A stretch of 64,000 bases of DNA, from NCBI RefSeq assembly GCF_050003625.1, contig NC_134400.1, positions 227,270,085 to 227,334,084 on the forward strand, read 5' to 3'. Below the pieces are notes generated by a model. That model did not search any database. It worked only from the letters and a program-made list of their open reading frames with translations, and was not told where the DNA came from. This DNA comes from Haematobia irritans (lineage: Eukaryota; Arthropoda; Insecta; Diptera; Muscidae). Each line of letters opens with the position of its first letter. The first letter of the stretch is position 1. This document shows positions 1 through 11,999 of the stretch, in pieces. Position numbers and translations under genes: made by a program.

Positions 1-534
1 AGTCGTCGACATTTTAAAGAGACTGTTAACCAATTTTTATTATCGGGTTTCCCAAAAAATATGCAAGTAAACCAAAATAATACTGACTTTTTAACTTGGT
101 AGGGGTATATAAATCTTATGGTGTTGTAAAAATGAACTAAAATACAATGTTATAGATGAACTAAAATTTAAGAGAATAATAAACTAGACAAGTTGAAAAA
201 AATCTTAAAGGCTAATTCATGGTCAATATACGGGACACCAAAAAGTTTTTCAGCGGTGGATTATCCCACGGCTGAGGGTTTCAATCAAAGCTTCTCTAAG
301 TGGTTTCACTGCAATGTGGAACGCCGTTCGGACTCGGCTATAAAAAGGAGGTCCCTTGTCATTGATCTTAACATGGCAGCACTCAGTGATAAGAGAGAAG
401 TTCACCAATGTGGTATCACAATGGACTGAATAGTCTAAGTGAGCCTGATACATCGGGCTGCCACCTAACCATGGTTCATATTACTACAGTTTAGTTCATT
501 TTGCAATGGAAAAGGGTTGACTATTTTTTCAGTG
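1..534 (-). mobile_element. End of a second copy of the large CACTGAAAAAA TIR element (inverted, cut by window edge)
   Basis: Bases 1-229 and 470-534, read on the minus strand, match 30428-30566 followed by 34245-34382 of the 8.4-kb element. The terminus is at 534 (CACTGAAAAAATAG on the minus strand) and is followed by TA. This copy has no BEL/Pao insertion, so it shows the uninterrupted site. A SINE interrupts it at 230-469. The rest of the copy lies left of the window. Confidence 0.75.
230..469 (+). mobile_element. tRNA-derived SINE, 5' truncated
   Basis: Matches the body and 3' end of the SINE at 49929-50262: the AAAAAGTTTTTCAGCGGTGG block, the CGGCTATAAAAAGGAGG block and the CTGCCACCTAACC end. 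The tRNA-like head is missing. The flanks CATGGTCAATAT (218-229) and CATGGTTCATATT (470-482) look like a diverged target duplication. The other copy of the host element at 30.5 kb has no SINE at this point. Confidence 0.8.
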
Positions 535-1034
535 TATAATTCTAAGTTAACAAATAATTAAAAAAAAATAATAATAAAATTTCATTGCACAAGAAATAAA
601 ATCAAATAAATAAATATGTTTGTTTTCTCGGAAACGAAATTTTAGACCAAGAAAATTTTTAAGTCCAATTTTGAGACAAACACTTTATACTGCTAGACGT
701 TTAGATGGACGATCGTTTCCTTATCAGCATTCTCTCTTGTAGCAAAATGTCAACCAATTATCAGAACAAATTTAGTAAATTCACTAAAGCCCACTGTGAA
801 TTACCATCAAACTTGCCGAAAAAAAAATTATAGTAGACATTACCTTAATCAACTCATGTACTATCCAATTTTCCGCCAAGAAATTAGAATAGATTTCATA
901 TAGAATAGAAAATAAATAACATTTATAGCAAAAGAAGACTTCGTTGGTCTGAAATCTCGTTTCGGAGGAATATTTATTACATACCACTGAAAACTTTTTC
1001 TTTCACAAAACAAAATCAAATAAAACCCGATTTA
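535..1034. other. AT-rich sequence, nothing assigned
   Basis: No coding frame of interest and no clear repeat match inside the window. ORFs here are short and chance-like. Confidence 0.4.
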
Positions 1035-1469
1035 AACAAGTAAGTAAAGTAGAAAGTCGGGCGGGGCCGACTATATCATACCCTAAACCACCATTACAGA
1101 ATTAGTAATCATAAGCATTTGTGGGGTAACATATAGGTCTGGGACATAAACCGCAGTTGCATATTTAAGAAAATTAAGGGGTACATGTCTATGGGTGTTT
1201 TGTGTCAATCTGACTATAGCTCATAGTTAATGTTGCCAGGGAAAATGTTCGGTTTACCCTACAAGTTCCCTACTTTCCTATACATTCCCAGACAATTTTC
1301 CCTACTATATTTTTCGTTAAATTTAAAAAAATTTACAAAACAAAAATGGTTCTAAGTACTTTATTATCTTAAAACACGAATATGCAACGTATATAACTTA
1401 GAATATAAATTTGTATTACGACCACGGTTGCCACAGTGGGTAGAATTCTACCCAAATTAGTAATCTTTT

Positions 1470-1705
1470 TTGTTAAATCTTTATAAAAATAAAATTTTGG
1501 AAAAGTTTCAAATTTTTGTGAGAAATTTTTCTATAGAAATAAAATTTTGACAATAAATTCTATAGAAATAAAATTTTGAGACAAAATTCCACAGAAATAA
1601 AATTTTGAGAAAATTTTTTATAGAAATAATATTTTGAAAAAAAAAATTCTATAGAAATACAATTTTGACAAAATGTTCTATAAAAATAAAATGTTGACAA
1701 CATTT
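1470..1705. repeat. Minisatellite, units like ATAGAAATAAAATTTTGAC
   Basis: Six to seven degenerate direct repeats of about 30-37 bp built on CTATAGAAATAAAATTTTGA. The same unit forms arrays at 16000-16110 (inverted) and 42265-42850. Confidence 0.8.
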
Positions 1706-1907
1706 TCTACAGGATTAAAGTTTACCACACATTGTTACAGATCAAGCCTTGCCTTACAAATTGTGTTGAGTGAAAATGTCCTACATTGTGGCCCTACGTC
1801 CCTACAAGACGCTAAATATTAGAAAAACCCTACATATAGGGAATTTCCCCTACTTCTAGCAACACTGGCTGTGTTGATATTGCACCTATGGAGTTAGAAT
1901 GCCACTA

Positions 1908-1971
1908 GGTTAGGTTAGGTTAGGTTAGGTGGCAGCCCGATGTATCAGGCTCACTTAGACTATTCAGTCCG
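1908..1971 (-). mobile_element. SINE 3' end fragment with TTAGG pentamer tail
   Basis: Contains the inverted 3' end of the SINE family: GGCAGCCCGATGTATCAGGC and GACTATTCAGTCC. The tail is extended to four to five GGTTA pentamers. The rest of the SINE is missing. Confidence 0.75.
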
Positions 1972-2235
1972 TTCGTTCATGTGCCCAAAAAACTCCCTGT
2001 ACCAAATTTCATCAAAATCGGTTAATAATTGCGACCGGAATCCTGTGAACAACAAATACATGGACAGACGGACGGACGGACGGACACCAAGCGCTAGATC
2101 GACTCAGGAGGTGATTCTGAGTCGATCGGTATATATTTTATGGGGTCTAAAATCAATATTTCTGGTAGGCACATTTTTTGGCCGATCAAACTTATTATAC
2201 CCTGACCACTATGTGGTTTAGGGTATAAAAAGTGA

Positions 2236-2862
2236 TTAGAAAACGCGTATCGCAAGCTCTGTTCTTTTGCTACACTGTTTAATTTCTTCTTATGCCTTAA
2301 ACAAAACACATTTTAGTCAAAAGTCGATTTATATATGTCTCCGGCTTTATGCCATAAATATGAAATGCTTTGAGGTATCGTAGTAAAAATATAATATTGT
2401 GCTAGTCAATACCGAAATCTTGAAATAGCATAGGTTTATTTCAATCCACTTCATTATCTTTATTTAAATACGATTTCTCGTTCAGAACTACATGAATTAC
2501 ATGAACCAAAATCTACACATGTCATCCTCAAATGTAGACAAAAGGACATTATCAGGTTTCGCTGTGGCTTCCGCTCATCGACCAAGTTCAAAGTGAATCA
2601 GTAACCAAGCAGTAAATTACGTTTAAAAATGAAATGGGGAATTCATTAATGGTTCCATTGTCCTTATCTGGATTCAATTGTCATATGTTAAACAGAGAGT
2701 GGTAAACACAAACAAAAGGGCTATCAACGATAGCGGATATAACATATGGTTGCAAAAAGGACAATGCCATTACTGCAGACACAATTGCATTGTTCCAAAG
2801 AGAATCGTTAAAATCATCCCAAAAACATGTATTTAATATTTCATTACAAGTGTCATCAAATC
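2236..2862. other. AT-rich sequence, nothing assigned
   Basis: No open frame with recognisable similarity and no repeat shared with other parts of the window was seen. Confidence 0.4.
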
Positions 2863-2879
2863 ATTGTTGTTAGAACACA

Positions 2880-3915
<1,036 letters not shown>

Positions 3916-4498
3916 TAAAAACATTAAGGATTGCCACTTTACTACCCTTTTTTAGCAACTTTTTACGCCGTTAAATATACCGACTTTGAGCTCAGACGAT
4001 TTGTGCAATGCAAAAACATTGATAACATAACTTGAATTTGAAGAATAAGAAGAAGTAAATAATATTGTAGGAAGAACTTTCGCTTATTTTATTATTATTT
4101 TTTTTTGTCAAAAATATATATTTATAAATTATACAAAACCCATGCAAATTGAGTAATGATGGGATTGTCTTTTATACAAATGGCGGTTTTAAAGTATTCG
4201 CAGTAATGTTAATTTTTAGTTTGTCTCACATCGAAGGGAGTTTGAGGAAATAATTAGTAGCGGTGCATTTCAATTTGAAGATTACAATTATTTCTAATTT
4301 CTTGAACTTTACTGTTGATGTTAATGTCTGTTTATATTGATAAGGCGATTGTCTCCTCAATTTTTCGACTTGAATATTGCAAATTTGTTGAATTTCAGCA
4401 TTTTTCGTTTGTGTTTATTGGGATACTACATAAATTGAATTTAGAGAATAAGAAGAAGAACTAAATAATAGTTTACAGAAAATAGCCAAAACAATTTA
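3916..4498. other. AT-rich sequence, nothing assigned
   Basis: No recognisable gene or repeat. Confidence 0.4.
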
Positions 4499-4990
4499 TT
4501 AAAAGGGCAATATATAAATAAACTTCCTAGGGATAGAAGGGTCCATTCTGGTGCAATGAACTTTTCTTTTTGATTTCTTTGACGATGTAGTTGTAATAGT
4601 TCTTGGCGTTATTATCCATATAGTTATGGCTTTGGTACATCTGCTTGTATCCACATCAAGGAATGCTGGGCAAGTGAAAAGGTGATGCATGTCATGCGAC
4701 CCTTAGTTGATGAGATACAATCTCTAATAGTTAGGAATTGATGCGGCTGTACATCCCTGATCTTGGTTGGTCCAGACTACCCTTAGGTATAGGTATCTTT
4801 CCTCCTGTGCTTTAGGTGGGGAAATAATCAATTCAGTACCCTGAATTTTGTCCTGAATTTTGTGTAAGGCGCAAGCGAATGTTAGGAGCATATAGCTTTA
4901 GATACTGGCGGACTTAAGCAGTCTGTTAATGTTTTTGGAGCAATATGGTTTGTTCAACAAAATAAAATAATAGAGAAGGTACAGTGGTTA
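4499..4990 (-). pseudogene. Possible non-LTR retrotransposon reverse transcriptase C-terminal scrap
   Basis: The minus strand encodes a GSHDMHHLFTCPAF phrase (around 4640-4710). It resembles the Cys/His-containing C-terminal end of Jockey-type reverse transcriptases, where xDTHHLFxCPA is common. Upstream frames are broken by stops. The assignment rests on that one motif, so it is tentative. It may also be chance. Confidence 0.35.
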
Positions 4991-5029
4991 CGACTAGAAG
5001 TGCCCATATGTAATAGGTAATTATTGTTA

Positions 5030-5105
5030 AATGTGGTATCAAAATGGACTGAATAGTCTAACTGAGCCTGAAACTTAATCAGGCTGTCACTTTAACCTAA
5101 CCTAA
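5030..5105 (+). mobile_element. SINE 3' end fragment
   Basis: Holds GGTATC...ATGGACTGAATAGTC, a diverged GCCTGA...CAGGCTGTCAC block and the CCTAACCTAAC tail of the SINE family. 5' truncated. Confidence 0.7.
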
Positions 5106-5249
5106 CTCCAAGAAGAGTGTTAACCGAGCAGTTTCTCACCGCTTCATCCGCAGAAACACCATGAAGGTGAAGATCAACACTTACATTCCGGCAAAAATAT
5201 TCGAATGTGAATACAACAATCTGGGATAAAACACCTATTTAAATCAGCT

Positions 5250-6335
5250 TTCATATACACATGATACGTATAGCTAGAAGGAAATTTTTACTCCGTTTGC
5301 AAAATTTCAAGTAAATCTGAGTAAAACTTTGGCCGAAAGATATACAGTGACCCACATAAGTATTGTCCCACCAAACAATTTTATTTAAAAACCATATTTT
5401 AAAAGTGCTATGAAGCTATTTTAAATTAAAAAATATTATAATTTGGATTGTAACAGCATTAAAAATATAGATCACTTTTTATTTTAGAAAAAAATTAAAT
5501 TTAAATATTTAAATTATAAAAAATTAAAACAAGGCGAAGATTTTGATGAACAAAAATATTGGCACAGGTAGTTCAAAATTAGTTCTTTGGTACATTTACT
5601 ACTTTGAGCATTCATTTTTGTTTGATAACATCATCAAGCAGTTTAGACAATGAATGGACTAATTTTTTGTTTTATTTGTAACTATATATCCCCATTCTTC
5701 CATCAACAATGTACTAAATTTAATCAAAATCGGTTAATAATAGTAGCCTTAATTTTGCGAAAAACAAATACATGGTAAGGCGGACGGCCACCGAGGGCTA
5801 ATCTGACTCAGGAGATGCTTCTGAGACGATTGGTATACATTTAATGGAGCTTAAAATAAATATTTTTGGTAGGCACATTTTTTCGCAGATACCCTAACCA
5901 CTATGTGATTTAGTTGCTGTGCCAATATTTATGTGGGGCAGTGTATATGGGAGCTATATCTGAACCTGAACTAATTTCAATGGAAGCTACATATGTATCT
6001 GAATCTGAACTGATTGAACTGCCAAATTTCGCGTAATTCGGAGTAAGACTTTGTCCTCTTTGGTTATATGGTCATTTGGAAGCTACATTTGAATCTGAAC
6101 CGATTTTAATCAAGCTTATCATGCATAGCCGAAATGTCACTTCTATGCTCTATGTAAAATTTTACGTAAATCGGAGTAAAACTTTGACCTCCATTGTCAT
6201 ATTAGTTTAATTCGGGCGAAACATGGGAGCTAAATTTAAATCAGTCAAATTCGGCATAGCAACAATCCAAATTCTACTCGCAAAATTTCATGTAAATCGC
6301 AGTAAAACTTTCTTCTCTGGTCGTCGGTCTGAATA
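5250..6335. repeat. Degenerate satellite-like monomers, interrupted
   Basis: Diverged monomers carry recurring phrases: GGAGCTATATCTGAA, CAAAATTTCA(T/A)GTAAATC and GGAGTAAAACTTTG. The array is split by the element at 5345-5943 and resumes at 6600-6790. Related, better preserved monomers lie at 12830-13480 and 13850-14820. Confidence 0.65.
5345..5943. mobile_element. Nonautonomous Tc1/mariner-type element, 599 bp
   Basis: TIRs are CAGTGACCCACATAAGTATT (left) and CACTGCCCCACATAAATATT (right, inverted), flanked by TA at 5343-5344 and 5944-5945. The interior has no transposase. Its right half (5690-5925) contains a piece of the GACGGAC/GGTATACAT dispersed repeat. Confidence 0.8.
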
Positions 6336-6350
6336 AATGTTATATATAGA

Positions 6351-6600
6351 AAAGCGTTGCCACAACGAAATTCTATTTTGGACCAATTTTTTTTTTCCAA
6401 AATCGGACCAACATTTCCTCCAGCGGACCAAATTTACAAATTTCGAAGAAAAATGTCTAAAAACGTATTTTATTGTTGTACATATTGCTTTTATTAAAAA
6501 AGTAAAGTATACCAGAAATGACTTACATGATTTAGCGATTGACATAGTAATCAAAACGTCGTCTTTTCAACGATTTACAATTTCAACCAACTTTGGCGCG
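6351..6600. repeat. GTTGCCAC-ended repeat fragment
   Basis: Begins GCGTTGCCACAACGAAATTC, then TATTTTGGACCAA and GGACCAACATTTCC. This is a diverged, inverted match to the right end of the minisatellite repeat near 42900 (TTCATTGTGGCAACGC). The overlapping ORFs at 6288-6609 are not supported as genes. Confidence 0.5.
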
Positions 6601-6866
6601 TATAACTAGAATAACACATCTAACCCTTTTGCAACAATTTATGTACGCATATCGGAGTAAAGCTTTGGTGTCTGCAGTCATGAGTGTAAATCGGTCGTAT
6701 GATATATATGGGGACTATATTCAAATCAACCATCTTTGGTATGTGTAGATAGAATGACAAATTTACTCTCTTTCCCAACTGAAACTGGTATCTATGAAAA
6801 CGGTTTAACCATGTAATGCATTTTTTGAGGTATTAAAATCAGTACGCTGAGAACTACATATATGTG

Positions 6867-7083
6867 CACTAATAGAAAAAAATTTGTTATATTAACGAAA
6901 TATGTCGTTAAAAGTCAGCCAATGAAACAAATTCGATAATATAGCGACATTTTTCGTTATTATAACGAATTTTCTGTTAACGTTTCGTACTATTAACGAA
7001 TATTTTCATTGTATTAATGAAAATGTTTCGTTATATGAATGAATGTTTCGTTGGCTGAATTATAATGAAATTTTCTTTGTGTG
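6867..7083. mobile_element. MITE of the TTCGTTATATTAACG family, 217 bp
   Basis: Ends CACTAATAGAAAAAAATTTG and, inverted, CACACAAAGAAAATTTCATT. The interior is dominated by repeats of CGTTATA and TTAACGAA that can fold back. A 64-bp member of the same family is nested at 7670-7733. Confidence 0.7.
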
Positions 7084-7412
7084 TATCTACATCTGAACCG
7101 ATTTCATTAAAACGAACTGACCACTGCAGCCATACAATAAATGCATATTATCAGCCTTATATTTGTATATCGAACGAAAGCCCAGTCAAGAAAACAAATC
7201 AATCACTCAAATTCAAATCAAGTTAGTTTTTGTATTTGTGAAAGTTCGTATCGTTTGTATGAAAATTTAATTGAAAATGTAAATTTGATGAGAGGAGAGT
7301 TTTATTATATTTATTTATTTATTTTCGAATTCAGCAGATCAAAATAAATACGAACAGCCACATCATTAAATGTATAAACAAAAAACAAATAGTTAGTAAA
7401 CTTGTGTTATCG
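7084..7412. other. AT-rich sequence with a satellite remnant
   Basis: The first 50 bases resemble the satellite monomers (ATCTGAACCGATTTCATT). The rest is unassigned. Confidence 0.35.
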
Positions 7413-7993
7413 CACTCAAAAAAAGTGAACTCTCTTTTTCACTAAAGCCATTTTAACTCTATTTCAGTTCATAAAATCATTATCTTTGGGAAAAGTTTAC
7501 TTTACTAAAATAATTTTTTGCCTACGTTAGTTAAATGAACCAAAAAACGGAAAAAAATATACATAAATAAAGCATAAAGATTTCCTAATTTCGTATTTTT
7601 CACAAAATAGTTCATTATTTCTTTAAATTTGTAAATTTTACCAAAAATGTGTCCATCGTGAACTTCATACACACATAGAAAACGACTTTTAACGACACAG
7701 TTCGTTAATATAACGAAACTTTTTCTAATAGTGTATGTCACTAAAGACATTATTGCAATTTTTAACTCCAAGTTATTCCTTCAAACTACAAAATTTTCTT
7801 TAACAAGTGAAAAAACTTAGTTATGTCTAATAAATTTTCTTGAATTTTTCGCAAAATATTTACTTCATTTTGTCATATCGGAATGATGGCATCGCTTGTA
7901 ATATTGTTTAGTTAAAATTTTCCAAAAAATGTCAAAATTTTCTAAAATTAATCGAAAGTTATCTTTCCTGGTGGGTTCACTGTTTTTTCAGTG
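7413..7993. mobile_element. MITE family F1, copy 1 (581 bp, contains a nested MITE)
   Basis: TIRs are CACTCAAAAAAAGTGAACTC (left) and CACTGAAAAAACAGTGAACC (right, inverted). It is flanked by CG on both sides rather than TA. The interior matches 9873-10354 in inverted orientation (for example GGAATGATGGCATCGC). The 88-residue minus-strand ORF inside is an accident of the nested insert. Confidence 0.8.
7670..7733. mobile_element. 64-bp miniature element nested in F1
   Basis: Begins CACACATAGAAAACGACTTT and ends AACTTTTTCTAATAGTG, with internal TTAACGACA and TTCGTTAATATAACGAA. It is flanked by TA (7668-7669 and 7734-7735). The F1 copy at 9873-10354 lacks it at the matching point, so insertion is direct. 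It is essentially two joined ends of the 6867-7083 family. Confidence 0.8.
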
Positions 7994-9336
7994 CGAAAAT
8001 GAGTATTTTCAATTTTTTTGGACTTAGTATTCAGTCAAATTTTAGCAATGTTTTCACTTTTTTACTCGACAACAAAATATGAAGTGACTTTCATTGCGAA
8101 ACAGAAGAACCCAAATGCAATTTATTTTGTTTGAAATACGAAAGTAAGTTCTTGTTCGATATACAGGAACAGGACATTTTTTATCTCTATAAAAAGACAA
8201 AATTAGACACTATTATCTAAAATGTATTTTTATGTCCCAGCAAAATGTTGATTGCAGTCAACAAGAGAATCCCAACATAAATCTGAAATGAATTGAAACA
8301 CTATGACTCATAGTTTGATTATAATTACATACGTATTCAGCAACTATTTATATACAATAGGAGTGAACAAATTATGAGCGATATTGCCTTTAAATTGCTA
8401 TGCACCTACGGTAAAGGTATTTTTGATTTTTGCAAATATTTTCATCTTGATAGTCTAAATTCTCCGTGTTTTTGCTTTACTGCAAGAGAGGGTTGTCCGT
8501 GAATTTTTGAAAAATGGAAAGGACAAATATTTCACTCTTGTTTATGGAAAGCAAATCGCGTAGTAGTAGTATCTTTTTCCTATTTATTTTGTTCCAAATC
8601 ATTTGCAATCATACACATTATAAACAAATCACATTCGTGCAACGTATAAAACTGGTATAAAAACCCGATTAAGATTCTGTATTGTATGGTGACAATCGAT
8701 GAAAGGAGAATCTTGCGGTAAGCTGGGAAGACCAGAAGATCATGTTCTGAAGTGTGATTCAAAGAAGTGCACAATTCCAAAAAGTTTACATTTTCCATGA
8801 TAGCTCACTCCCCAAGCCTCTCTATGATTGAATTGGACTGCAAACATCTTATCTATCGAATTCTCCAGATTAGGCTTTGTACGAACACCACAGCACTAAC
8901 GAGAAGTCATCACCACTAAAGTTTGAAGGATCGCTTGTTGTGCTTAAAAAAATTAAGAGAAAAATAGATGTATGTATTCTTAGAAAAATAGATGTATTCT
9001 TTTTGTTTGTAATTCACGTCAGGGTTGATAAAGTTGTCACTTCTGTACTTTTTATTGATACAATTAGGGTACAAAAAGTGACATGTTACGCATGCCACAC
9101 ATCTGGTACTTTTTGAACCTTCATTATACCACATTCACACACTCCAAATTCAAATATACGCACTTTTTGGCAAAATAAATAACGCGATTGATTGTCTTCT
9201 TTTTGAGGAAAACTTGTGAATTTAACATGATTTTTTGGATGGGAAAAACGACTTATTTTGAAACGCTTATAAATATTTCAAACCCCAAAACATGTTAATG
9301 GTTCTCTCGTGAATTTTGCATTAAGACCGGAAATAA
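7994..9336. other. AT-rich sequence, nothing assigned
   Basis: Contains small ORFs on both strands (8580-8798 minus, 8877-9116 plus) with no recognisable domain. I see no reason to call them genes. Confidence 0.4.
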
Positions 9337-9372
9337 ATGGAAATGGAAATAAAACACACAATAGTTTTTGAA

Positions 9373-9870
9373 TATACAAATTATTTCTTAATTCACATTG
9401 CAAATGGCAGTTTCTATAAACGTCAGTTTTTCAACTCGAAAAAACAAAGTATCACAAATGGAATAAATTTCGATAGTTTTCCGCATTTTTTGGTTTTGTA
9501 TGGATTTTCAACGCAAAAACCGAACTGAGTACCGGCCTTTAAGGCAGGTACTACGTTCATTCTTGCGAAAAATGTTTATGGAAACAATTATTTCGCACAT
9601 AGAAAGTGGCGCTTTTTTAGGTAGCTTGGAGCGCTATTTAACAGGGAGCGATTTTAAATTAAGTTGGTGGCTGCTGCCTGCTATTACAAAATTAACATTT
9701 TATTTTCCTTGGGCAATTGATGTGCTACTTCTTTGATCCTTTGTATAGTTTCGGAACAAAACTATAGTCCGTGTTTGTGTAGATTTTAATAAATAAATTA
9801 TTTCTTAATTCACATTGCAAATGGCGCCGTGCTATAAACATCAGTTTTTCAACTCGAAAAAACAAAGTAT
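9373..9870. repeat. Direct repeats around a dispersed module
   Basis: About 80 bp (AATTATTTCTTAATTCACAT ... AACAAAGTATC) occurs at 9378-9453 and again at 9800-9872. Between them, 9617-9745 (GTAGCTTGGAGCGCTATTTA onward) is almost the same as 60444-60566, so it is a dispersed repeat. A short inverted motif, GTACCGGCCTTTAAGGCAGG, lies at 9530-9549. Confidence 0.65.
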
Positions 9871-9872
9871 CA

Positions 9873-10354
9873 TACTGAAAAAACAGTGAACCCACCAGGA
9901 GAGATAACTTTCGATTCGTATTAGAAAATTTTAACTAAACAGTATTACAAGCGCTGGCATCATTCCGATATGACAAAAATAAGTAAATATTTTTCGACAA
10001 ATTCAAGAAAATTTATTACACATAACTAAGTTTTTCACTTGTTAAAGAAAATTTTGAAGTTTGAAGGAAAATCTTGGAGTTCAAAATTGCAAGAATGGTT
10101 TTAGTGACATACAAAGTTCATGATAGACGCATTTTTGATAAAATTTACAAATTTAAAGTAATAATGAACTATTTTGTGAGAAATACGAAATTAGGAAGTC
10201 TTCATTTGTGCTTCATTTTTGTATATTTTTTTCTTTTTTTAATTAATTTAACTAACGTACGCAAAAGTAAACTTTTTCCAAACGTAATGATTCTATGAAA
10301 TGATATAAAGTTAATTGGGCTTTAGTGAAATAGAGTTCATTTTTTTTTTGAGTG
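9873..10354. mobile_element. MITE family F1, copy 2
   Basis: Left end CTGAAAAAACAGTGAACCC, right end TTTTTTTGAGTG followed by TA (10355-10356); left flank TA at 9873-9874. Matches copy 1 inverted. It looks as if the first two bases of the usual CACTG terminus are lost. ORF 10074-10298 is not supported. Confidence 0.75.
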
Positions 10355-10408
10355 TATAAACGGAAAACATCTAAAACCCCAAAACATGCTTTGTGAGAAC
10401 GACGTATA

Positions 10409-10856
10409 AAAACCACATGGCTTTTTCGTTGTATTTTAGGGTAGTATTTTGTCAAAGATTTCTCATATTATCTTCAACACATTTTCAAAGATTATGTCAA
10501 TATTTTGGCAAACTGGAAGTAATTCGCAAAAAAAATGGTGTGAAAACGGTGAAATGTTTTAGAAAAACGAATGAGGAGAACGGGAACATATCATTATGCG
10601 CCGTTCACAATATAAGTTCTTCCGGACGGAAGATCTGTGTTTCTAAAGAATCTTACAGTGTGGCCGAATCTAAGAATTTACTCACGTAACTAAAATATCG
10701 ATTGTGTTAACGATCCCATAAACAAGCAGTAATTTCTATTATGTCTTCAAACATAACATATAGTGTAGCCAATATTTGGGATATGTGCGACACGAACACT
10801 GTCATCAAATTGAAATGTTTTTGCATTTGAAAAACGCTCGTCCTTTGTTTATTGGG
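10409..10856. mobile_element. 5'-truncated relic of the CCCAATAAACA TIR element
   Basis: CCACATGGCTTTTTCGTTG through GGAAGTAATTCGCAA matches 37796-37915. The end TTTGAAAAACGCTCGTCC...TTTATTGGG matches the right terminus of the 36623-38037 element. Confidence 0.7.
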
Positions 10857-11169
10857 AACCCCCAAACTTAAAAAATATATGAAGTGGCATCACTGACACT
10901 CATATGATCACATTTCACATCAGTGATGGGAATTAGAAAATATTTGGTACAAACTGAAAGGGATTTATTTTATTAAGGTATTAACAATAAAACACCTGAT
11001 TACGTAATTTTCAACTAAAAACAAACTATTTCTATAATTATGCGTTTTCTAATTAAAACACTCAAATTGGCAACAATTTTTCGAAAAACAAAATTTAGCG
11101 GGCAAATTTTGTAGTGAATTTGGGCGGACAACTCAAAAATGTTTAAGTATTTAAATGAATTTTTAGGCA

Positions 11170-11900
11170 AAATTTTAAGCATTTTAGGCAAAATTTGTGC
11201 TTAATATTTTCTCTTTAGAATTCGCCATATATACTTAATGTACATGTTTTGTACTAACTTTTTAAAAAAATTCAGCCATTAGCGAAAAAGTCGTAACCCT
11301 GCCAGCATTTCAAAGTTCCATTTCATCTTCATCGCTACCACAGACTCGTAATTGTCACTACAACCATCCTACTGTGATGGGGGGCAGCATATCATAAAGT
11401 ACAAAATGTACTTCATACATGTATTTTGCCATCACTACTTTTACAAAAGCCATTTTATTTTTTGTGAAACGCCAAGCGCAACCAGCTTGTTATATTTTAT
11501 TTAAATAAAAACGAAAATAAAGTTCTGAAAACATAGATTTTACGCTTAAAATTGTGAAAGGTATATTGGTGAACAATTTTTTAAAATGTTGGCAGTGAAA
11601 ATATATGAATTTTAAACTATCGATATCTCGAAAACTAAGCAATTTCAGTAAAATTTTTACTTAATATTTTCTCTTTAGATTACGCCATATATACTTAATG
11701 TGCATGTTTTGTATTATCTTTTCGAAAAAATGCAGCCATATTTTGAAGAGGTGCTAAAATAGTAGAATTTTCATCAATCGATATCTCAAAAACTAAGCAT
11801 TTTAGGCAAAATTTGTACTTAACATTTTCTCATTCAAATACGCCATTCTTTCCCAATGTGCATGTTTTGAACTCAAAACACTTTCTTGACATACTGTATA
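11170..11900. repeat. Diverged direct repeats, about 110 bp
   Basis: Three copies at about 11180-11280, 11636-11750 and 11790-11890. Each has AAGCAWTTTWRGYAAAATTT, then TTAATATTTTCTC, a CGCCATATATACTTAATG block and GCATGTTTTG. Two are preceded by TATCGATATCTC. Inverted CCATCAC/GTGATGG motifs near 10920, 11370, 11434 and 11974 may be ends of a hAT-like element, but I could not define a clean duplication. Confidence 0.55.
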
Positions 11901-11999
11901 TATACAATGTAAAGTCGCCCGCCGATAATCGCTGTCATTATATTCACACGTCGTGGATGGCACCACCTCTTATGCCATCACTATAAAAAAAATACATTC

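Larger units (their letters stand above)
1035..2235. repeat. Composite dispersed repeat with ACCCTAAACCAC-type ends
   Basis: The left end reads TACCCTAAACCACCA and the right end TGTGGTTTAGGGTATA, forming subterminal inverted repeats. The right part has the GGACAGACGGACGGAC block and the GATTCTGAGTCGATCGG phrase, also seen degenerate at 5690-5925 and 23420-23590. Inside lies a nested segment of about 1230-1868 bounded by GTTGCCAGGG and CTAGCAACACTGG, holding a minisatellite. A SINE tail is present at 1908-1971. No coding capacity is visible. Confidence 0.5.

Noticed and set aside
1..180. BEL/Pao LTR at the left edge matching 34245-34382
   Set aside because: The shared sequence lies outside the LTR (33798-34244) and belongs to the host TIR element, as the AGTTC boundary shows.
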